15,530 nt of DNA from JBKHXU01 sp046565865. Its GTDB lineage: Bacteria > Pseudomonadota > Gammaproteobacteria > Acidiferrobacterales > Sulfurifustaceae. This document shows positions 1 through 5,988 of the stretch, piece after piece. Under the pieces are notes generated by a model. That model saw only the letters and a list, made by a program, of their open reading frames with translations. It made no database searches and was not told the DNA's origin. The translations under genes were made by a program, and so were the position numbers. The stretch is from NCBI GenBank assembly GCA_046565865.1, contig JBKHXU010000174.1, forward strand, positions 1 through 15,530, written 5' to 3'. Each line of letters begins with the position of its first letter. The first letter of the stretch is position 1.

Positions 1-495
1 CTGGAAGTCCGGGCCGGCGACCGTACCTTTGCGCTCCTGATTGATCCACACCTCAGTGGTATCGCCGATGAGGTCGAGGCGCACCACGTCGCCCTTCTTC
101 ACGGCCGGGAACAGGGCGTTGAATGCATCGATGCGCGGCTGTAGCGCCGCGCGCTCGGCCTCGCCGGTGTTGGCGCGAAAGCCCTCGTTCCAGGCGTCTA
201 TCAATTTGGCCGCGGAGATTTCGTCGTACAGCACGTGCATGCGCACGCTCTTCGGCGTCGGTGCGGCCAGCGCGGCCGCGGCAGTGGTCTGCGGCTCGTT
301 AAGGTACAGCGCGCCGACGTAGACCTTGATAAAGAAGCGGGTGCGCACGCCGGCGCCGTTTAGTTTCAGCGGCGCGTTCCCGACCGTCACCAAGTCGGGG
401 AGGTTGACCCCGGCGACCTCTTTGGACAATGCCGGTGTCGCCAAGAACAGGATGCCGAGCGCGACGCCGGTGAGCCAACCGATGCGTGATTTCAT
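1..495 (-). CDS. Chalcone isomerase-like secreted protein, C-terminus cut by window edge
   Basis: The 165 residues visible begin with a typical Sec signal peptide (MKSRIGWLTGVALGILFLATPALS, cleavage expected near residue 25). The mature part starts KEVAGVNLPD and continues with the pattern of the bacterial chalcone isomerase-like family (Chalcone_3): LNGAGVRTRFFIKVYVGALYL, then RMHVLYDEISAAKL, a WNEGF segment, and DLIGDTTEVWINQE. Family members are periplasmic, usually about 180-190 aa, and of unknown function; they are not thought to be flavonoid enzymes. The reading frame is open to base 1, so perhaps 20-30 residues lie outside. The ATG overlaps the stop of the upstream NnrU gene in an ATGA arrangement, so the two are probably translated in a coupled way. 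Family call is confident; the role is unknown. Confidence 0.88.
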   Translation of the reverse strand, partial: MKSRIGWLTGVALGILFLATPALSKEVAGVNLPDLVTVGNAPLKLNGAGVRTRFFIKVYVGALYLNEPQTTAAAALAAPTPKSVRMHVLYDEISAAKLIDAWNEGFRANTGEAERAALQPRIDAFNALFPAVKKGDVVRLDLIGDTTEVWINQERKGTVAGPDFQ

Positions 496-1178
496 AGCGG
501 CGATACTCCGAATAACCAATGATGACCCGCGAGGAAGAGGACGTACAACGCAAGCCCCAGCGCCACCGGCCACAGCAGTGCGCGCGGCGCGAGCTTGGCG
601 CGGCCGGCGACAATGGCCGCGAACGGCAGGTTGGAGGTCTCCGATGCCAGTTGGCGCCAGCGCTGCGGGTCGCGGCGCCGGCGTTTGCCGTCGATTGCCA
701 CGGTGCCGAACAGCGCCAGTATGAGCTGGCTGCCGAACAGCACAATGCTGGCGCGGTCGCCGTTCGCGAGCAGATGCGCGATCGACCACAACGTCACCGC
801 CCATAGGAATGGATGGCGCGTGATGGCGAAGAAGCCGGGGATGGCGCGGTTGGCGCGCGCGCTTAAGCTCGCGACCGCGGTCGGATTGTCCGGCCGCAGG
901 CCGCCGACCAACAAAATGAACGCGAACGGCATGAGCCCGAGCGCGACGCCGTGCGTCCACGGCGCCGACGTCCATACCGGCTCGATCGGTGCGCGCAGAT
1001 AACTCACGATCAGCCAGCCGAACGTGAGTAGCATGATCACCGAATAGATAGCGAGAAACTTCGGCTCGCCCAGGATCGCTACCAGGCGTGCGCGCACGTG
1101 CGGCGCCGAGAGCAGGAAGTGGCCGCCGGTGAAGAGTACAGCGGCGGCGAGTAGCTCGATAAGCGAGGACGTCGGCAT
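492..1178 (-). CDS. NnrU family integral membrane protein
   Basis: The product is 228 aa with about five to six hydrophobic segments, starting MPTSSLIELLAAAVLFTGGHFLL. The segment GFFAITRHPFLWAVTLW (around residues 115-131) is characteristic of the NnrU family. NnrU was described in alphaproteobacterial denitrifiers as needed for nitrite and nitric oxide reduction, but the family is much wider than denitrification and its biochemical role is unclear. I chose the ATG at 1178 because the membrane protein starts there. The open frame extends upstream to 1325, but that stretch is arginine- and proline-rich and non-membrane. It would also cover the likely promoter. The stop overlaps the next gene's start (ATGA), suggesting an operon with the chalcone-isomerase-like gene. 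Confidence 0.88.
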   Translation of the reverse strand: MPTSSLIELLAAAVLFTGGHFLLSAPHVRARLVAILGEPKFLAIYSVIMLLTFGWLIVSYLRAPIEPVWTSAPWTHGVALGLMPFAFILLVGGLRPDNPTAVASLSARANRAIPGFFAITRHPFLWAVTLWSIAHLLANGDRASIVLFGSQLILALFGTVAIDGKRRRRDPQRWRQLASETSNLPFAAIVAGRAKLAPRALLWPVALGLALYVLFLAGHHWLFGVSPL

Positions 1179-1206
1179 CAGCGGCACCCCGGTTGGCAAC
1201 CGCGGT

Positions 1207-1212
1207 TTTATA
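1207..1212 (-). promoter_or_regulatory. Putative -10 box for nnrU operon
   Basis: Read on the minus strand this is TATAAA (5 of 6 to consensus), in an otherwise very GC-rich gap. A start of transcription about 7 nt downstream would give a 5' leader of about 20 nt before the nnrU ATG. No convincing -35 box was seen. A small hairpin (CGGTT GCC AACCG) lies in the predicted leader. Confidence 0.4.
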
Positions 1213-1359
1213 CTACATGGCGCGCGCGGGCGATACCGGCGGGCGGGACTAAGCGCGCGGTGCAACGGCGCGGGAAACCAAGTAATGGTATGCACCGATG
1301 ACGTCGGCGGGCGAGCCGCCCACAATCGCTGTCGTTAGGGGTAGCAAGGAGCCGCTGGC

Positions 1360-1659
1360 ATGGATCGTGACGTTTCGAAGCAATCGTCGCCCGGCGAATG
1401 GGGCACGGCGCGCGCTGCGGCGCTGGCGCGCGAGCACGGCATCGACGATCTGACCGAGGCGCATTGGCGCGTGCTGCACACGCTGCGGGCGCTGTACCAG
1501 GACTTCGGTGCGGCGCCGAGCATCGTGCAGGTGCACGCGCGTACCGGTCTCGACGCCGCCGCGATCGACGTGCTGTTCGGCAACCCGTACGTCGCCTGGC
1601 GCATCGCCGGGCTGCCGCATCCGGGCGAAGAGGCCGAGACCTACATGCGCAATCAGTAG
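1360..1659 (+). CDS. DsrC/TusE-family protein lacking all cysteines (RspA-like)
   Basis: This 99-residue protein follows the DsrC/TusE pattern: W14, an A-x-x-LA helix, GI-x-x-LT (28-32), HW at 35-36, LR-x-x-Y (42-46), P53, LF at 72-73 and the C-terminal arm AGLPHP at 83-88. In DsrC and TusE this arm ends in a conserved penultimate cysteine that carries sulfur or forms a trisulfide. Here the arm instead runs on to GEEAETYMRNQ, and there is no cysteine anywhere in the protein. It therefore cannot do persulfide relay in the known way. Family members without the cysteines have been called RspA, with a suspected regulatory role. The start is supported by AAGGAG 8 nt upstream of the ATG. It is a single gene, convergent with the EamA transporter gene, with 10 nt between stops. 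Confidence 0.82.
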   Translation: MDRDVSKQSSPGEWGTARAAALAREHGIDDLTEAHWRVLHTLRALYQDFGAAPSIVQVHARTGLDAAAIDVLFGNPYVAWRIAGLPHPGEEAETYMRNQ

Positions 1660-1669
1660 CCGCGCCGGC

Positions 1670-2557
1670 TCATGCGCCGTCGTCCGTCGGCGCGTCTCTG
1701 TCCGCGCTCCACTGGTGGAGCCCGAGCCCGGCCAGCACCAACGCGGTGCCGTACCATACGTGCGCCGTCACCGGCTCGTGGTCGATAATGCGGCCGAGCA
1801 GCAGCGCCAACACCGGCGACACCAACGTGAGCAGCGCGACCGCGCTCGCCGGCGTATGTTTCAGCAGGTAGTAAAACAGCGTGAACCCCACCACCGAGGC
1901 GATCGACGCGAGATACACGATCGACCACAGCGCCTGCGCCGGCAGCACCGCCGGCGGTTGGCCATCGACGATGAGCCACGTAAGCCAAAACAACGGCGCG
2001 GCATATAGCAGCGCACCGGTCGTTACCGCGAGCGGCGAGAGCGCGGCGTTCTGGCGCTTGACCAGCACCATGCTCAGCGCATTGACGAACACGGCCAGCA
2101 CCAGCACCGCGATGCCCTCGGTGCTGCGCGGTCCGAGATCGGTACCGGCCTGAAAGATGAGCGCGAGCCCGAGCACGCCGAGTGCCGCGCCCGCCAGTTT
2201 CGCGGCCGAGAGCGCGTGCGCGCCGATCAGCCAGCGTTCGAGCAACGTGGTCATGAGCGGTGTCAGCCCGAACAACACGGCAATGAGGCCGGACGGCACG
2301 TGTTGCGCGGCCCAGTACACGCACAGCATCGCGCCGTAGACGGCGATGGCCGCGGCGGCGTAGGCGCGGCGCGCCTGCTTGTGCCACGGCAGCGACATGC
2401 GCAGCGCCAGCAACAGCGCGATGCACAAAACGGCGGCGAGCGTCATGCGCCCGAGTGCGCCGAATAGAAACCCCGGACCCTGGCCGCTCCATTTGACCGC
2501 GAGCGGGGTGGTGGACCAGATCATCACGACGGCGATAAACGCGGCCGGTACCGACAT
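1670..2557 (-). CDS. EamA/DMT-superfamily transporter (10 TM)
   Basis: The product is 295 aa, the usual length for two tandem EamA domains with about ten membrane helices. It opens MSVPAAFIAVVMIWSTTPLAVKW, and the first repeat has FGALGRM and VYWAAQHVPSGLIAVLFGLTPL. The second repeat includes WLTWLIVDGQ, LASIASVVGFTLFYYLLKHTPASAVALLTLVSPVLALLLG and WYGTALVLAGL. DMT proteins of this kind move amino acids or other small metabolites across the inner membrane; the substrate cannot be read from sequence. The ATG at 2557 has a strong ribosome binding site (GGGAGAAGG, 4 nt before the ATG). That site directly follows the T-tract of an intrinsic terminator, so expression probably depends on read-through from the leader. 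Confidence 0.92.
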   Translation of the reverse strand: MSVPAAFIAVVMIWSTTPLAVKWSGQGPGFLFGALGRMTLAAVLCIALLLALRMSLPWHKQARRAYAAAAIAVYGAMLCVYWAAQHVPSGLIAVLFGLTPLMTTLLERWLIGAHALSAAKLAGAALGVLGLALIFQAGTDLGPRSTEGIAVLVLAVFVNALSMVLVKRQNAALSPLAVTTGALLYAAPLFWLTWLIVDGQPPAVLPAQALWSIVYLASIASVVGFTLFYYLLKHTPASAVALLTLVSPVLALLLGRIIDHEPVTAHVWYGTALVLAGLGLHQWSADRDAPTDDGA

Positions 2558-2569
2558 GCGCCTTCTCCC

Positions 2570-2611
2570 AAAAAACAAAAAGGCCACAGGACTCGCGCCC
2601 GGTGGCCTTTT
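2570..2611 (-). terminator. Intrinsic terminator in the EamA gene leader
   Basis: On the minus strand a perfect 10-bp stem (AAAAGGCCAC with GTGGCCTTTT, loop 14 nt) is followed by the tract TTTTTGTTTTTT, a textbook Rho-independent terminator. It ends one base or less before the Shine-Dalgarno sequence of the EamA gene. It could stop transcription from the promoter at 2743-2770 before the coding region, which is the layout of an attenuator or riboswitch expression platform. On the plus strand the same stem is followed by only four T residues, with no plus-strand gene to serve. Confidence 0.8.
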
Positions 2612-2612
2612 C

Positions 2613-2650
2613 GGAATTACGATTGTTACGAGATCAGTTCGTCGTATTCC
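2613..2650 (-). promoter_or_regulatory. Structured RNA element in EamA leader
   Basis: In the transcript GGAATACGA can pair with TCGTAATTCC (one bulged A). The inner TACGA can alternatively pair with an earlier TCGTA copy, because TCGTAA occurs twice in this stretch. Two mutually exclusive stems just upstream of a terminator are what a regulatory switch needs. Whether this is a riboswitch, a ribosome-mediated attenuator or a protein site is unknown; it does not match a known riboswitch class that I can recall. Confidence 0.4.
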
Positions 2651-2735
2651 TCCGCCACGCGGGCAGCGCAATGGGCCATACAGCTCGCAGCTGGTTGGCG
2701 GCGCGGACCACGACGCGGTGGGTGACGTTGAACAT
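2634..2735 (-). CDS. Possible 33-aa leader peptide upstream of EamA transporter
   Basis: An ATG lies 7 nt past the -10 box, so the message would be leaderless or nearly so. It opens a 33-codon frame (MFNVTHRVVVRAANQLRAVW, then PIALPAWRRNTTN) that ends before the terminator hairpin. Position and size fit a leader peptide, but there is no long run of one amino acid: three valines in a row, a few arginines and two tryptophans. A second short frame (2679-2626, MAHCAARVAEEYDELIS) overlaps it and has no ribosome binding site. I cannot tell whether either is translated; the leader could equally be non-coding. Confidence 0.3.
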   Translation of the reverse strand: MFNVTHRVVVRAANQLRAVWPIALPAWRRNTTN

Positions 2736-2742
2736 AGTTGCG

Positions 2743-2770
2743 AGTGTACCGGGGGGCGGGACGCTGTCAA
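2743..2770 (-). promoter_or_regulatory. Sigma70-type promoter for EamA leader transcript
   Basis: Minus strand reads TTGACA (perfect -35), 16-nt spacer, TACACT (-10, 4 of 6). Predicted transcription start is about 2735-2738, some 180 nt ahead of the EamA start codon. Confidence 0.7.
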
Positions 2771-2797
2771 TCGGAAGGACATCCGAGCGCGCGCGTC

Positions 2798-2806
2798 TGG
2801 TATTCT
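2798..2806 (+). promoter_or_regulatory. Putative extended -10 promoter for yajD
   Basis: TGG followed by TATTCT (5 of 6 to the -10 consensus) lies about 20 nt before the yajD ATG. This gives an extended -10 arrangement without a good -35. It is divergent from the promoter at 2743-2770. Confidence 0.35.
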
Positions 2807-2825
2807 TAGCGGCGGAGACTGGGAT

Positions 2826-3239
2826 ATGCCACCAAAAGGTTACGGCCCGCGCAAACCGCCGGGCGGCACCATCGATACCGCCAAGCTCGACGCCGTTGTC
2901 GCCAAGGCGCGCAAAGAGCAGGACACGCGCATGAGCGGCTATCGCGAGCAGTCGCTCAAGCTGCACCCGCATGTGTGCGCGCGCTGCGGGCGCGAGTTCA
3001 CGCGCGAGAATCTGCACGAGCTGACCGTGCACCACAAAGACCACAACCACGACAACAACCCGCCCGACGGCAGCAATTGGGAAAACCTCTGCCTGTATTG
3101 TCACGACTGGGAACATCAAAAGTATTCGACATTGGTGCGCGGCGCCGGCGCCAGTTTCGGCGTCACCACCAAACCCAAGCCGGCGACCCACAACCCGTTC
3201 GCCAAGCTCAAAGATTTGATCGACAAGAACGGGTCGTAA
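2826..3239 (+). CDS. yajD: YajD family HNH nuclease
   Basis: The 137-aa protein matches YajD in length and order. It has an N-terminal basic region (MPPKGYGPRKPPGG), a helix ending QSLKLHPHVCARCGREF, then ELTVHHKDHNHDNNPPDGSNWENL and CLYCHDWEH. The HNH fold residues are visible: zinc-binding pairs C51-C54 and C89-C92, the histidine pair H69-H70 with D72, and N84 of the second motif. YajD is a conserved HNH protein in gammaproteobacteria; its natural substrate is not established. The ATG at 2826 has GGAG 8 nt upstream. The frame is open further upstream to 2379, but that part lies antisense to the EamA gene and is not credible. The C-terminal tail after residue 100 is lysine-rich and probably disordered. 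Confidence 0.9.
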   Translation: MPPKGYGPRKPPGGTIDTAKLDAVVAKARKEQDTRMSGYREQSLKLHPHVCARCGREFTRENLHELTVHHKDHNHDNNPPDGSNWENLCLYCHDWEHQKYSTLVRGAGASFGVTTKPKPATHNPFAKLKDLIDKNGS

Positions 3240-3256
3240 TACCCGCGCTTCGCCGC

Positions 3257-3262
3257 TACACT
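3257..3262 (+). promoter_or_regulatory. Possible -10 box immediately before gcvR-like gene
   Basis: TACACT ends 6 nt before the GTG start codon, and no Shine-Dalgarno sequence is visible. The -35 equivalent (TCGTAA, 17 nt spacing) is poor. If used, the transcript would be leaderless. The gene could instead be read through from yajD. Confidence 0.3.
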
Positions 3263-3268
3263 GCGCCC

Positions 3269-3808
3269 GTGGCCGCCACTAAGAAATATCTCGTCGTCAC
3301 CGCCATCGGCAAAGACCGTGCCGGGCTCATGAGCGAACTGTCGGAAGCCGTCGTCGACACCGGTTGCGGCATCACCGACAGCCGCATGACAGTGCTCGGC
3401 ACCGAATTCGCATTGATCATGATGCTCGCCGGTACCTGGAACGCGATCGCCAAGCTCGAGGCGATGGTGCCGTCGTTGCAGAAAAAACTCGGATTAACGA
3501 TGACGACGCAGCGCACCGAAGAGCGTCCGGTGCGCGAAAAGCGCGTGCCGTATCTGGTCGACATCGTGGCGCTGGACCGGCCGGGCGTGGTGCACGACGT
3601 CGCACGCTTTTTCGACGAGCGCCAGATCGACATCGACGATATGAGCACCTGGACCTACGCCGCGGCCAACACCGGCGCGCCGATGTTTTCGGTGAGCATG
3701 AGCGTCAGCATCCCGTCCGAGCTGCACATCGGCCGGCTGCGCGACGAATTCACCGACTTCTGCGACGAACTGAATCTGGACGCAACGCTGGAGCCGGCGC
3801 GGCGTTAG
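3269..3808 (+). CDS. gcvR: GcvR-like double-ACT regulatory protein
   Basis: The protein has 179 residues (E. coli GcvR is about 190) and two ACT domains. The first (about 5-80) opens KKYLVVTAIGKDRAGLMSEL. The second (about 93-175) opens VPYLVDIVALDRPGVVHDVARFF. The GKDRAG and LDRPG turns are the usual ACT ligand-loop motifs. In E. coli GcvR binds glycine and restrains the activator GcvA, keeping the glycine cleavage operon off. The same could apply here, but no gcv genes are in the window, so the target is inferred. The GTG start directly precedes the conserved AATKKYLVV beginning; there is no better ATG. The gene lies 29 nt after yajD and ends before a repeat element that separates it from the convergent phosphoribulokinase gene. 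Confidence 0.85.
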   Translation: MAATKKYLVVTAIGKDRAGLMSELSEAVVDTGCGITDSRMTVLGTEFALIMMLAGTWNAIAKLEAMVPSLQKKLGLTMTTQRTEERPVREKRVPYLVDIVALDRPGVVHDVARFFDERQIDIDDMSTWTYAAANTGAPMFSVSMSVSIPSELHIGRLRDEFTDFCDELNLDATLEPARR

Positions 3809-3845
3809 CGGCCGATGCGCGAACGAGTGCGAAAGGCCCACAGGC

Positions 3846-3943
3846 CATTCCGAGCGACAGCGAGGGATATTCAGGAGGTCCCTCGCCGCCTGTTGACGGC
3901 TCGGGATGACACTTCGTGTCAATTTCTCGCTGCGCTCGGAATG
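3846..3943. repeat. Dispersed inverted-repeat element (HSERSE type)
   Basis: Left end CATTCCGAGCGACAGCGAG and right end CTCGCTGCGCTCGGAATG are inverted copies differing by one inserted base. The middle holds a second small hairpin (GACAC TTC GTGTC, 3908-3920). Translated in one frame it gives the RHSERSEK-like peptide that often appears as a spurious protein in proteobacterial annotations. It sits exactly between two converging genes and may act as a bidirectional terminator. Only one copy is in this window, so its dispersed nature is from general knowledge. Confidence 0.7.
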
Positions 3944-3948
3944 ACGGG

Positions 3949-4923
3949 TTATCCACGAACCGCATACTCGTTGCGGCACGCACGCGCGTTGCCGCGGTGC
4001 TCGACCAAACTGCAAATGAGCGGCGTGCAGACGATCTCCATCGCCATCTGCATCTTTCCGCCCGGAATCACCATACTGTTCGGTCGCGACATGAATGAGC
4101 CCGGCAGCCGCTTCAACAGGTTTGGAAAATTGAACTTCGCCGGCTCGCGAAAGCGAATGACGACGATACTCTCGTCCGGCGTCGGGATGTCGCGTGTGAT
4201 GAACGGGTTCGAGGTGTCGACCACGGGCACGCGCTGAAAATTGATATCGGTGATGGAAAACTGCGGCGTGATGAAGTGCACGTAATCGCGCATGCGCCGC
4301 AGGATCGAATCGGTGACCGCCTCGGGCGTGAATCCCTTCACCCGCGTGTCGCGGTGGATCTTTTGAATCCATTCGAGGTTGACCACCGGCACCACGCCGA
4401 TCAACAGGTCCACGTATTGCGCCACATCGACGCCGCCGTCGCCCGCGGCGCTGCGGCGCTCCACCACCCACGGGTTGTGCGACGGGCTCATCTGCCGCCG
4501 CGTCCAGTCGCGCGCGACCACGCCGCCGTGCAGCCCTTCGTAGAACAATAGGTCCGTGTCCGCCGGCAGCGCGGCCCAGGGCGTGAACGTGCCCGGCGCC
4601 TGGCCCCATTGGCGCTGGTTCTCTTCGTTGACGTAGTGCCGCGTCATGCCGGTGCCGTTCTCACCATATTCTTTGAACAGGGCTTCGAGACGATTGAACA
4701 GATTCGCCTCCGGTCCGAAGTGACTGTATTGCTTGCCTTCGGCCTGGCCCTTGCCGATGAAGCGATTCATCTCGTCGCGCTCGTAGCGCAAGAACGCCTC
4801 GCCATCGACGAATGCAGGCGTGATGTTTTGGCGGCGAAAAATATCCTGAAACGCTTGCCGAACCGTGGTCGTGCCGGCCCCGGAAGATCCCGTGATGGCA
4901 ACGATGGGATGTGACTGCGACAC
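3949..4923 (-). CDS. prkB: Phosphoribulokinase (PrkB type) with internal insertion
   Basis: This enzyme phosphorylates ribulose 5-phosphate with ATP to ribulose 1,5-bisphosphate, the RuBisCO substrate. Visible features are the P-loop GSSGAGTTT (12-20), YSHFGPEAN (66-74), GQAPGTFTPW (107-116), LFYEGLHGGV (126-135), VDLLIGVVPVVNLEWIQKIHRD (171-192), QFSITDINFQRVPVVDTSNPF and PGGKMQMAMEI. At 324 aa it is longer than E. coli PrkB (about 290). About 27 extra residues lie between HGGV and the DVAQYVDLL segment, and a short tail follows residue 305. The GTG start at 4923 has GGGAGGGGAA upstream and gives the usual SQSHPIVAITG beginning. No RuBisCO or other Calvin genes are adjacent. Some PrkB-type enzymes occur in organisms without the cycle, so autotrophy is suggested, not shown. 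Confidence 0.93.
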   Translation of the reverse strand: MSQSHPIVAITGSSGAGTTTVRQAFQDIFRRQNITPAFVDGEAFLRYERDEMNRFIGKGQAEGKQYSHFGPEANLFNRLEALFKEYGENGTGMTRHYVNEENQRQWGQAPGTFTPWAALPADTDLLFYEGLHGGVVARDWTRRQMSPSHNPWVVERRSAAGDGGVDVAQYVDLLIGVVPVVNLEWIQKIHRDTRVKGFTPEAVTDSILRRMRDYVHFITPQFSITDINFQRVPVVDTSNPFITRDIPTPDESIVVIRFREPAKFNFPNLLKRLPGSFMSRPNSMVIPGGKMQMAMEIVCTPLICSLVEHRGNARACRNEYAVRG

Positions 4924-4956
4924 CGGTGGTTCCCCTCCCAAGAGGCGCGAACGGCT

Positions 4957-4985
4957 ATCTTTTGGGATTCGGCGCGCCGGGTCAA
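4957..4985 (-). promoter_or_regulatory. Putative phosphoribulokinase promoter
   Basis: Minus strand TTGACC (5 of 6), 17-nt spacer, AAAGAT (3 of 6). It lies about 35 nt ahead of the GTG start, in the gap divergent from the hydrolase gene. No regulator binding site was identified. Confidence 0.4.
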
Positions 4986-5061
4986 CAGCCGGGCAACCAT
5001 GGACGCCGCGGGGATGGGATCGTAGTATCGCGGCTGGCCCATTCATCATGGAGTGCCTCGC

Positions 5062-5901
5062 ATGCCCGATTCTGCACTCAGTCGTCGCGGCTTCGTGGTC
5101 AGCGTGCTGGCCTCGGGCTTCGCGCTCGCCGTGCGCCCGGTCAGCGGCGCTACGATCACAACGTCGAGCGCCGGACTCACCGCGGGTGAAGTGAAAATCC
5201 CGGTCGCGGATGGCATGTTGCCGGCGTACCGCGCGCGACCGCAGACCGGCGAGCGCTTTCCCGCCGTCGTCGTAGTGCAGGAGATCTTCGGCGTGCACGA
5301 GCACATCAAGGATGTGTGTCGGCGCCTCGCCAAACTCGGCTATCTCGCCGTGGCGCCGGAGCTTTATGCGCGCCAGGGCGACGTGTCCAAGATCGCCGAG
5401 ATTAAGGAGATCCAAGAGAAGGTCGTGAGCAAGGTTCCGGATAAACAAGTGCTGGCCGATATCGATGCCACGTTTGCGTGGGCGGCAAAGCACGACAAGG
5501 GCGATGCCAAGCGGCAAGGCATCACCGGATTTTGCTGGGGCGGGCGCATCGTATGGTTATACGCGGCGCACAGCAAGAATGTGCGCGCGGGTGTCGCCTG
5601 GTACGGGCGCTTGACCAGCGCGATCACCGACAACACGCCGAAGCATCCGCTGGATATCGCGGCTGAGCTCAAGGCGCCGGTCCTCGGCCTCTATGGCGGT
5701 GCTGACCAAGGGATTCCGCTGGAGACAGTGGAGCAGATGCGCGCGCGCCTCCAGCGAGGCGCAGCCGGCTCCGAAATCGTGGTGTATCCGGACGCGCCGC
5801 ATGGTTTCCACGCCGACTATCGTCCGAGCTATCGCGCGCAGCCGGCGCAAGACGGTTGGCGGCGCATGCACGATTGGTTCCGGCGCCATGGCGTCGCCTA
5901 G
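5062..5901 (+). CDS. Tat-exported dienelactone hydrolase family protein
   Basis: The 279-aa product begins with a Tat-type signal (SRRGF at 7-11, then a hydrophobic run to about residue 25 and SGA as likely cleavage). The alpha/beta-hydrolase that follows has the dienelactone hydrolase signatures: VVVVQEIFGVHEHIKD (E74), nucleophile C158 in GFCWGG, D215 in YGGAD and H247 in PDAPHGFH. The family hydrolyses dienelactones and related esters or lactones; periplasmic members are common, with substrates mostly unknown. The ATG at 5062 is preferred because GGAG lies 8 nt upstream. An in-frame GTG three codons earlier overlaps that site. The gene is divergent from phosphoribulokinase with 138 nt between starts, and no pathway partner is nearby. 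Confidence 0.9.
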   Translation: MPDSALSRRGFVVSVLASGFALAVRPVSGATITTSSAGLTAGEVKIPVADGMLPAYRARPQTGERFPAVVVVQEIFGVHEHIKDVCRRLAKLGYLAVAPELYARQGDVSKIAEIKEIQEKVVSKVPDKQVLADIDATFAWAAKHDKGDAKRQGITGFCWGGRIVWLYAAHSKNVRAGVAWYGRLTSAITDNTPKHPLDIAAELKAPVLGLYGGADQGIPLETVEQMRARLQRGAAGSEIVVYPDAPHGFHADYRPSYRAQPAQDGWRRMHDWFRRHGVA

Positions 5902-5902
5902 C

Positions 5903-5917
5903 CCTGCGCTTCGCAGG
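5903..5917 (+). terminator. Small hairpin after the hydrolase stop codon
   Basis: CCTGCG CTT CGCAGG forms a perfect 6-bp stem with a 3-nt loop, beginning 2 nt after the TAG stop. No T-tract follows, so it is at best a weak or mRNA-stabilising hairpin between the converging genes. Confidence 0.3.
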
Positions 5918-5988
5918 AACAAGACCCCGCGGAAGCGACGTCCGGGTTCGCGCAAGAACTGAATTGGGAATGACACCGGGGGACAGCG

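Noticed and set aside
2626..2679. 17-codon frame MAHCAARVAEEYDELIS on the minus strand
   Set aside because: No ribosome binding site and it overlaps the 33-codon frame; too short to support as a gene, mentioned only as an alternative leader peptide.
2558..2782. N-terminal extension of the EamA frame
   Set aside because: It would read through the terminator hairpin and the T-tract; the ATG at 2557 has a strong Shine-Dalgarno and starts the first membrane helix.
2379..2825. N-terminal extension of the YajD frame
   Set aside because: It lies antisense to the EamA gene and its leader and has no resemblance to YajD; the ATG at 2826 has a proper ribosome binding site.
3494..4609. Long minus-strand frame (371 codons) containing a RHSERSEK segment
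   Set aside because: It overlaps phosphoribulokinase in another frame and crosses the inverted-repeat element; this is a well-known kind of false gene. The phosphoribulokinase frame has clear homology.
4924..5517. Upstream extension of the phosphoribulokinase frame
   Set aside because: It is antisense to the hydrolase gene and lacks homology; the GTG at 4923 fits the family start and has a ribosome binding site.
5918..5988. Stretch with GGGAATGACACCGGGGGACAG resembling flanks of REP-associated transposases
   Set aside because: No palindrome or second copy in the window and no transposase; not enough to call a repeat.
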